Assembly: GCA_010030955.1 (NCBI GenBank)
Contig: RHBP01000003.1
Span: 1 to 32,884 of the forward strand
Origin: Synechococcaceae bacterium WBB_10_009
GTDB lineage: Bacteria > Cyanobacteriota > Cyanobacteriia > PCC-6307 > Cyanobiaceae
Direction: 5' to 3'
Length of the DNA stretch: 32,884 nucleotides
In this document: positions 27,032-32,884 of the stretch, piece by piece
Layout of the letters: each line of letters starts with the position of its first letter
Position numbering within the stretch: position 1 is the first letter of the stretch
Position numbers and translations under genes: made by a program
Notes under the pieces: generated by a model
Told to the model about the DNA's origin: nothing
Database searches by the model: none
The model's input: only the letters and a program-made list of their open reading frames with translations

Positions 27032-27970
27032 ATGACCAGCTCCTCGAAGCCACCGATCAACACCACCGCCGTGGCGGGCGTCAGCCTCTGGGTGGGGGTG
27101 CTGGTGGTGCTCAGCCACTGGATGGGTGAACAGTCCCACCGCTGGTTGCCGGTGTCCGCCTCCACGGCGGCGCCGCTCGTGGACAACCTGTTTGGCCTTG
27201 AAACCGCCATCGGCACCTTCGTGTTCGGGGCGGTGGTGTCGGTGATGGTGTGGGTGATGCTGTTCAACCGCGCCGAGAAATACGACGAAAGCGATGCGGT
27301 GCCGGTGGAGGGCAACACCCGCCTGGAGGTGATCTGGACCGCCATCCCGTTTGTGCTGTTGATGGCGATTGCCTCCTGGACGATCCAGGCGGAGAAGGAG
27401 CTCGGCACCCTGGGGCCCATGGAGCACATCCACCTGCGCGATCCGATCGAGCAGGTGGGGGGCTATGCCGGCGATCGCCTGCCTTCGGAGCAGGTGGAGG
27501 TGATCGCGCGCCAGTGGTCGTGGGAATTTCGCTATCCGGGGGCGAACGTCTCCTCCACGGAGCTGCATCTGGCCGTGGATCAACCGGTGACCTTCCGGTT
27601 GGTGTCGGAGGACGTGCTGCACGGCTTCTTCATTCCGGCCTTTCGGCTCAAACAGGATGTGATCCCAGGCCGTGCCATCGACCTCAACATCACCCCCACC
27701 CGTGAGGGCACCTACCGCCTGCGGGATTCGCAGTTCAGCGGCACCTGGTTTGCGGCCAATCAGGCGGATGTGGTGGTGGAGAGCGCTGACGCCCACAGCG
27801 CCTGGTTGCAACAGGCCGCAGCCGCCCCCTTGCAGCCGGGCCTGAGCGTGGCGGTGGAGGAATACGCCACCCTCTCGGGCGGCTCCCGCCGCGGCTGGGC
27901 CACGGTTCCGCCGGCGCCGCCCCCTCAGGTGAATGTGCCTGGATCCCCCGATCAGCCCCACGACGCCTGA
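27032..27970 (+). CDS. ctaC: Cytochrome c oxidase subunit II-like, CuA ligands missing (ARTO type)
   Basis: LEVIWTAIPFVLLMAIASWT ... ARQWSWEFRYPG ... SEDVLHGFFIPAFRLKQDVIPGR; usual CxxxCxxxH region reads RDSQFSGTWFAANQADVVVES. Confidence 0.92.
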   Translation: MTSSSKPPINTTAVAGVSLWVGVLVVLSHWMGEQSHRWLPVSASTAAPLVDNLFGLETAIGTFVFGAVVSVMVWVMLFNRAEKYDESDAVPVEGNTRLEVIWTAIPFVLLMAIASWTIQAEKELGTLGPMEHIHLRDPIEQVGGYAGDRLPSEQVEVIARQWSWEFRYPGANVSSTELHLAVDQPVTFRLVSEDVLHGFFIPAFRLKQDVIPGRAIDLNITPTREGTYRLRDSQFSGTWFAANQADVVVESADAHSAWLQQAAAAPLQPGLSVAVEEYATLSGGSRRGWATVPPAPPPQVNVPGSPDQPHDA

Positions 27971-27981
27971 GCCCTGAGCCG

Positions 27982-29661
27982 ATGACCATCGCCACCTTCC
28001 CGCCCGAACCCAAGCCCGACCCCGGTTGGAGCCGCTATTTCGGCTTCTGCACCGATGCCAAGGTGATCGGCATTCAGTACATCGTCACCGCCTTCTTTTT
28101 CTTCCTGATCGGAGGGCTGCTGGCGATGGTGATCCGCGGTGAGTTGATCACCCCGGCGTCCGACCTGGTCGACCGTGCTGTTTACAACGGCATCTACACG
28201 ATGCACGGCACGATCATGTTGTTCCTGTTCATCTTTCCGGTGCTCAATGGGCTCAACAACCTGTTGATCCCCACGATGATCGGGGCTCCGGACATGGCCT
28301 TCCCGCGGCTCAATGCTGTGGCCTTCTGGTTGGTGCCGATCTTTGGATCGCTGTTGATCGCCAGCTTCTTTGTTCCGGGTGGTCCGGCCTACTCAGGTTG
28401 GTGGAGCTACCCGCCCGTGAGCATCCAGAATCCGCTGGGCCATTTCGTGAACGGCCAGGGGCTGTGGATCACGGCCGTGGCGCTCTCCGGTGTGTCCTCA
28501 ATCATGGGCGCCCTGAATTTCGTAACCACCATCCTGCGGATGCGGGCACCGGGGATGACGATCACCCGCATGCCGGTGTTCTGCTGGACGGCCCTGGCGG
28601 CCCAGAGCCTGCAGTTGATTGGCCTGCCGGCCCTCACCGGCGGCGCGATCATGCTGCTGATGGACCTCAGCTTTGGCACCAGTTTCTACCGGCCGGAGGG
28701 TGGTGGAGATCCGGTGCTTTACCAGCACTTCTTCTGGTTCTATTCCCACCCGGCGGTGTATGTGATCATCCTGCCGGTGTTCGGCATCTTCTCGGAGCTG
28801 TTCCCCGTTTATTCGCGCAAACCGCTGTTTGGCTATCTCTACGTGGCCCTCGCCTCCTTCATCATCGTGGGGCTCGGTTTGATTGTGTGGGTGCACCACA
28901 TGTTCCCCAGTGGTGTGGCCCAGTGGATGCGCAACCTGTTCATGGTCTTCACGATGCTGATCGCCGTGCCCACCGGCGTGAAGGTGTTTGCCTGGCTGGG
29001 CACGATCTGGGGTGGCAAGTTGCAGCTCACCACACCGATGTTGTTCTGCCTCGGTGGTCTGTTCAACTTTGTGTTCGCCGGCATCACCGGCATCATGTTG
29101 GCCACGGTGCCGGTGGACATTCATGTGTCCAACACCTACTTCGTGGTGGGCCATTTCCACTATGTGATCTACGGCGCCGCGGTGATGGGCATCTTCGCCG
29201 CGATCTACCACTGGTTTCCCAAGTTCATCGGCCGCATGCCCTACGAGGGCCTGGGCAAGTTGCATTGTTTGCTCACCTTCGTGGGCGCCAACCTCAATTT
29301 TCTGCCCATGCATCCGCTGGGCCTGATGGGCATGCCCCGGCGTGTCTCCAGCTACGACCCTGAATTCACCTTCTGGAATGTGGTGGCCAGCCTGGGGGCC
29401 TTCCTGTTGGGGGTGTCCATCATTCCATTTCTGCTGAACATGGTGAGCGCCTGGATCCGCGGCCCCAAGGCCACCCACAACCCCTGGAGGGCCATTGGCC
29501 TGGAGTGGCTGTTGCCGTCGCCGCCGCCGGAGGACAACTTCGGCGAGGAGGTGCCGACGGTGATCAGCCGCCCCTACGGCTACGGCACCGGTCTGCCGCT
29601 GGTGGAACACCAGGACGAGATCGAACGGCGCCTTGACCTGCAGGAGGCCAGCGCAGCATGA
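27982..29661 (+). CDS. ctaD: Cytochrome c oxidase subunit I-like
   Basis: 559 aa; MHGTIMLFLFIFPVLNGLNNLLIPTMIGAPDMAFPRLNA ... QHFFWFYSHPAVYVIILP ... VGHFHYVIYGA. Confidence 0.96.
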   Translation: MTIATFPPEPKPDPGWSRYFGFCTDAKVIGIQYIVTAFFFFLIGGLLAMVIRGELITPASDLVDRAVYNGIYTMHGTIMLFLFIFPVLNGLNNLLIPTMIGAPDMAFPRLNAVAFWLVPIFGSLLIASFFVPGGPAYSGWWSYPPVSIQNPLGHFVNGQGLWITAVALSGVSSIMGALNFVTTILRMRAPGMTITRMPVFCWTALAAQSLQLIGLPALTGGAIMLLMDLSFGTSFYRPEGGGDPVLYQHFFWFYSHPAVYVIILPVFGIFSELFPVYSRKPLFGYLYVALASFIIVGLGLIVWVHHMFPSGVAQWMRNLFMVFTMLIAVPTGVKVFAWLGTIWGGKLQLTTPMLFCLGGLFNFVFAGITGIMLATVPVDIHVSNTYFVVGHFHYVIYGAAVMGIFAAIYHWFPKFIGRMPYEGLGKLHCLLTFVGANLNFLPMHPLGLMGMPRRVSSYDPEFTFWNVVASLGAFLLGVSIIPFLLNMVSAWIRGPKATHNPWRAIGLEWLLPSPPPEDNFGEEVPTVISRPYGYGTGLPLVEHQDEIERRLDLQEASAA

Positions 29662-30248
29662 CCGACACCACCCTCACCCCTGGATCCGTGGAGGCCCACG
29701 GCCAGCATTCCGGCCACAACCTCACGGGTTTCATCATCTTCCTGTGTTCGGAGAGTGTGGTTTTCCTGGCCTTCTTCAGTGGCTATGCCCTGCTGAAGAC
29801 CAGCGCCCTCGACTGGCTCCCCCCCGGCGTCGAAGGATTGGAGTGGCGCACGCCATTGGTCAACACGGTGGTGTTGGTGTCCAGTTCAGGCACCATTTAC
29901 CTGGCCGAGCAGTTCAAGGCCCGCGACAACATGGCCCTGTTCCGCGGCTTCTGGCTGTTGAGCATGGCCATGGGGGCTTACTTCCTCTACGGCCAGGCGG
30001 TGGAGTGGAGCGGCCTGCAGTTTGGCTTCACCTCCGGCACCTTCGGCGGCACCTTCTATCTGCTCACCGGTTTCCACGGTTTGCACGTGGCCACCGGCAT
30101 CTTGCTGATGGGGTTGATGCTGATCAAATCCTTCATCCCCGGCAACTACAGCGGAGGTGAACAGGGTGTTCAGGCCACGTCGCTGTTCTGGCACTTCGTG
30201 GATGTGATCTGGATCATCCTCTTTCTGTTGATTTACGTCTGGCAATAG
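29658..30248 (+). CDS. ctaE: Cytochrome c oxidase subunit III-like
   Basis: GFIIFLCSESVVFLAFFSGYALL ... LLTGFHGLHVATGILLMGLMLIK ... SLFWHFVDVIWIILFLLIYVW; ATGA overlap with ctaD. Confidence 0.95.
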   Translation: MTDTTLTPGSVEAHGQHSGHNLTGFIIFLCSESVVFLAFFSGYALLKTSALDWLPPGVEGLEWRTPLVNTVVLVSSSGTIYLAEQFKARDNMALFRGFWLLSMAMGAYFLYGQAVEWSGLQFGFTSGTFGGTFYLLTGFHGLHVATGILLMGLMLIKSFIPGNYSGGEQGVQATSLFWHFVDVIWIILFLLIYVWQ

Positions 30249-30261
30249 CCGCACTTCTCCC

Positions 30262-31776
30262 ATGATCATCGACGACCTCCACTACGACGTGATCGTGATT
30301 GGCAGCGGTGCCGCCGGCGGCACCCTGGCCGGTCAGCTGGCCCGATCCGGCAAGCGGGTGCTGGTGCTGGAGCGCGGCGGGGCCATGCCCCTGGCGGATC
30401 AGAACGTGGCCGATGTTGATCTGTTCCGCAAGGACCGCTACCACCCCGGTGAGCAGTGGTTCGGCACCGACGGCGACCCCTTCTCGCCCCAGACGATCTA
30501 TGCCCTGGGGGGCAACACCAAGATCTGGGGCGGTGTGCTCGAGCGCATGCGCGAGCGTGAGTTTGACGGTGTGCAGCACCAGGGGGGCAAGGCCCCCTCC
30601 TGGGAGCTTGGCTACGCCGACCTGGCCCCCTTCTACGACCGCGCCGAACAGCTCTATCGGGTGCACGGCGAGGCCGGTGCTGATCCCTGCGCCCCACCCC
30701 GCAGCGCTGACTACCCCTTCCAGCCCAAGCCGATCGAGCCGTTCATGCAGGAGCTGCGCCTGGCGCTGGTGCGGCAGGGCACCCATCCCTATCTGCTGCC
30801 GCAGTCCTGGTCGGACTCGAGCCTCGACCCCAGCGGTGATGCCGAACTGTTCGGTGTGGATCCGGCCCGGCAGTCGGCCAACGTCACGGTGCGCGAGCGC
30901 ACCCGCGTGCGCCGCCTGCACGTGAATCCCACCGGCACCGAGGTGCGCGGCGTGGAGGCCGAAATCGATGGGATCGTTTGGCTGTTCAGTGCCCACGTGG
31001 TGGTGCTGGCGGCCGGTGCCATCAACAGCGCCGAGATCCTGCTGCGTTCCGCCACCGAACACCACAGCCGCGGCCTGGCCAATGGGTCCGACCAGGTGGG
31101 CCGCAACCTGATGAAGCCGCAGCTCACCTCGATCATTCAGCTGGCGACGGATGCCAATTCCGGTCGCTACCCCCGCAGCCTCGGCATCACCGACTACTAC
31201 TGGGGCGACCAGAACGTCTCCTTCCCCCTCGGCTCGATCGCCAGCGGTGGCGGCGTGCTGCAGGACGCCCTGTTTGCCGAGTCGCCGCCGGTGTTGTCGC
31301 TGGTGACCAAGTTGATGCCGAACTTTGGCCTGGAGCAGCTGGCGGCCCGCTCGGTGGCCTGGTGGGCCACCAGCGCTGTGTTGCCCGACCCCCACAACCG
31401 CGTCACCCTGCGCGGCAACCACCTGCAGATTCACTACCTGCCCAACAACCGCGAAGCCCACGACCGGTTGGTCTACCGCTGGATCGACACCCTCAAGCAG
31501 GTGGAGGCCGATCCGGACTGCCATGTGGTGAAGGCTGCCCCCACCCACCCCCGCGGTGAGGCCCCGCTCACCGTGATGGGCAGTGTGTGCGGCACCTGCC
31601 GCATGGGCACCAATCCAGCCACCTCGGTGGTGGATCTCAACGGCCGCAGCCACGAGCTCAGCAACCTCTACATCGCCGATGCCAGCGTGTTCCCCTCCTG
31701 CCCGGCGATTGGCATGGGTCTCACGGTGATCGCCAACGCCCTGCGCATCGGCGACCGCGTGCTGGAGGCCCTGTGA
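30262..31776 (+). CDS. GMC-family FAD-dependent oxidoreductase
   Basis: DVIVIGSGAAGGTLAGQLARSGKRVLVLERGG; C-term GSVCGTCRMGTNPATSVVDLNGRSHELSNLYIADASVFPSCPAIGMGLTVIANALRIGD. Confidence 0.92.
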   Translation: MIIDDLHYDVIVIGSGAAGGTLAGQLARSGKRVLVLERGGAMPLADQNVADVDLFRKDRYHPGEQWFGTDGDPFSPQTIYALGGNTKIWGGVLERMREREFDGVQHQGGKAPSWELGYADLAPFYDRAEQLYRVHGEAGADPCAPPRSADYPFQPKPIEPFMQELRLALVRQGTHPYLLPQSWSDSSLDPSGDAELFGVDPARQSANVTVRERTRVRRLHVNPTGTEVRGVEAEIDGIVWLFSAHVVVLAAGAINSAEILLRSATEHHSRGLANGSDQVGRNLMKPQLTSIIQLATDANSGRYPRSLGITDYYWGDQNVSFPLGSIASGGGVLQDALFAESPPVLSLVTKLMPNFGLEQLAARSVAWWATSAVLPDPHNRVTLRGNHLQIHYLPNNREAHDRLVYRWIDTLKQVEADPDCHVVKAAPTHPRGEAPLTVMGSVCGTCRMGTNPATSVVDLNGRSHELSNLYIADASVFPSCPAIGMGLTVIANALRIGDRVLEAL

Positions 31777-32884
31777 CCAACCTCAGCGGCAGTGCTTCGG
31801 GGAGTTCAGAGCTGCGCCGCATGGCGGAGCGGGATCATGAGGACGTGCCCTGGGGGTTGTGGGGCAGCTACCTGCCGGAGCGCCAGTGGGGCACCGTGCG
31901 GGAGGACTATTCCGCCGACGGCAACGCCTGGAGCTCCTTCCCCCACGACCATGCCCGCTCCCGCGCCTACCGCTGGGGGGAGGACGGCCTGCTGGGGATT
32001 TGCGACAACCAGTGCCGCCTCTGTTTTTCCGTTGCCCTCTGGAACGGTGTGGATCCGATCCTCAAGGAACGGCCCTTTGGCCTGGCCAATGAGGAGGGCA
32101 ACCACGGCGAGGACATCAAGGACTACTACTTCCACATCGCCAACACCCCCACCCACAGCTTCATGCGGGGGCTGTACAAGTACCCGCAGCAGCGCTTCCC
32201 CTACGAGCAGCTGATCGAGGAGAACGGCCGTCGCGGCCGCGACCAGCCCGAATTTGAGCTGGTGGACACCGGCATCTTCGCGGACGACCGCTACTTCGAT
32301 GTCTGGATCGAGTACGCCAAGGCTTCCCCCACCGATCTGGCGATTCGAATCCGCGCCGTGAACCGTGGCCCCGATCCGGCCCCGCTCACCCTGCTGCCCA
32401 CCCTTTGGCTGCGCAACACCTGGAGCTGGGGCTATCCCGATGAACAGGAGCAGCCCCTGATCCTGGAGGGGGATCTGCTCGTGGCCAACCCCGGTGGCGG
32501 GCTGGGCCGCTACCAACTCGCCTGTGGTGAGGAGGGGCGCTGGATCTTCACCGACAACGAGACCAACACGGAGCGCCTCTACGGCGAGCCCAATGCCCGT
32601 TGCTTCCACAAGGATGGCTTCCACCGCTACCTGATCGAGGCGGAGCAGGGGGCGATCAACCCGGCCCAGCGCGGCACCAAAGCGGCGCGGCTGTTGCAGC
32701 GCACGCTGCAACCGGGTGAGGAGTGGCAGCTGGATCTACGCCTCTCGGGCCCGCCTCAGGGCGCTGAGGCGGCGTTTGGCTCGGGGGTCACGGGGCTCGA
32801 TCCCCTGTTTGAGGCCCGCGAGCGGGAGTGGGATGACTTCTTCTTCGGCCGGGTGCCCAATCTGGGCGCTGACGACCGCTTGAT
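31773..32884 (+). CDS. GH63/MGH1-like glucosidase, N-terminal part; continues off the right edge
   Basis: GTG start overlapping the GMC stop (GTGA). LPERQWGTVREDYSADGNAWSSFPHDHARSRAYRWGEDGLLGICDNQCRLCFSVALWNGVDPILKERPFGL...GNHGEDIKDYYFHIANTPTHSFMRGLYKYPQQRFPYEQL. Confidence 0.65.
   Translation, partial: MTNLSGSASGSSELRRMAERDHEDVPWGLWGSYLPERQWGTVREDYSADGNAWSSFPHDHARSRAYRWGEDGLLGICDNQCRLCFSVALWNGVDPILKERPFGLANEEGNHGEDIKDYYFHIANTPTHSFMRGLYKYPQQRFPYEQLIEENGRRGRDQPEFELVDTGIFADDRYFDVWIEYAKASPTDLAIRIRAVNRGPDPAPLTLLPTLWLRNTWSWGYPDEQEQPLILEGDLLVANPGGGLGRYQLACGEEGRWIFTDNETNTERLYGEPNARCFHKDGFHRYLIEAEQGAINPAQRGTKAARLLQRTLQPGEEWQLDLRLSGPPQGAEAAFGSGVTGLDPLFEAREREWDDFFFGRVPNLGADDRL

Noticed and set aside
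27032-27970. Loss of CuA ligands as evidence of a pseudogene
   Set aside because: The frame is intact and the loss matches the known ARTO-type subunit II, so it is treated as functional divergence.
28498-29610. 370-aa minus-strand ORF opposite ctaD
   Set aside because: His/Gln-rich antisense frame of a highly conserved oxidase subunit I.
1-32884. Mobile element, prophage or defence island
   Set aside because: No transposase, integrase, terminal repeats, phage structural genes or restriction/toxin genes recognised; most content is ordinary cyanobacterial chromosome.

Overview
The window is a dense, GC-rich chromosomal segment that looks like picocyanobacteria (Synechococcus/Cyanobium-type). 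This is inferred from gene content: NdhL, DUF3007, cyAbrB, an SLH/OprB-type iron porin, a group 2 sigma factor and ARTO-type oxidase genes. I recognise about 35 CDSs, one tRNA-Leu(UAA), a probable cobalamin riboswitch and a few inverted or direct repeat elements. I see no IS element, phage or CRISPR array. Left third: a permease/TIGR03943 pair with a frameshift, an M23 peptidase, a broken chromate transporter, two tandem DUF3721 proteins, an iron-type porin, a MerR regulator and HupE behind a riboswitch, which together resemble a metal-homeostasis neighbourhood. Middle: queD-like, hisIE, an RND efflux operon coupled to a metalloprotease, a group 2 sigma factor, PsiE, a Nif11-like/cupin fusion, cyAbrB and an SbcCD/YhaNO-like pair. 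Right: trpA, ndhL, tRNA-Leu, then a tightly packed operon of two DUF2231 membrane proteins, a CuA-less cytochrome oxidase (ARTO-like), a GMC flavoprotein oxidoreductase and a GH63/MGH1-like glucosidase. That last operon is my best candidate for an under-described system: carbohydrate release and oxidation feeding a quinol-type terminal oxidase. All family calls come from reading protein motifs by eye; no searches were run.
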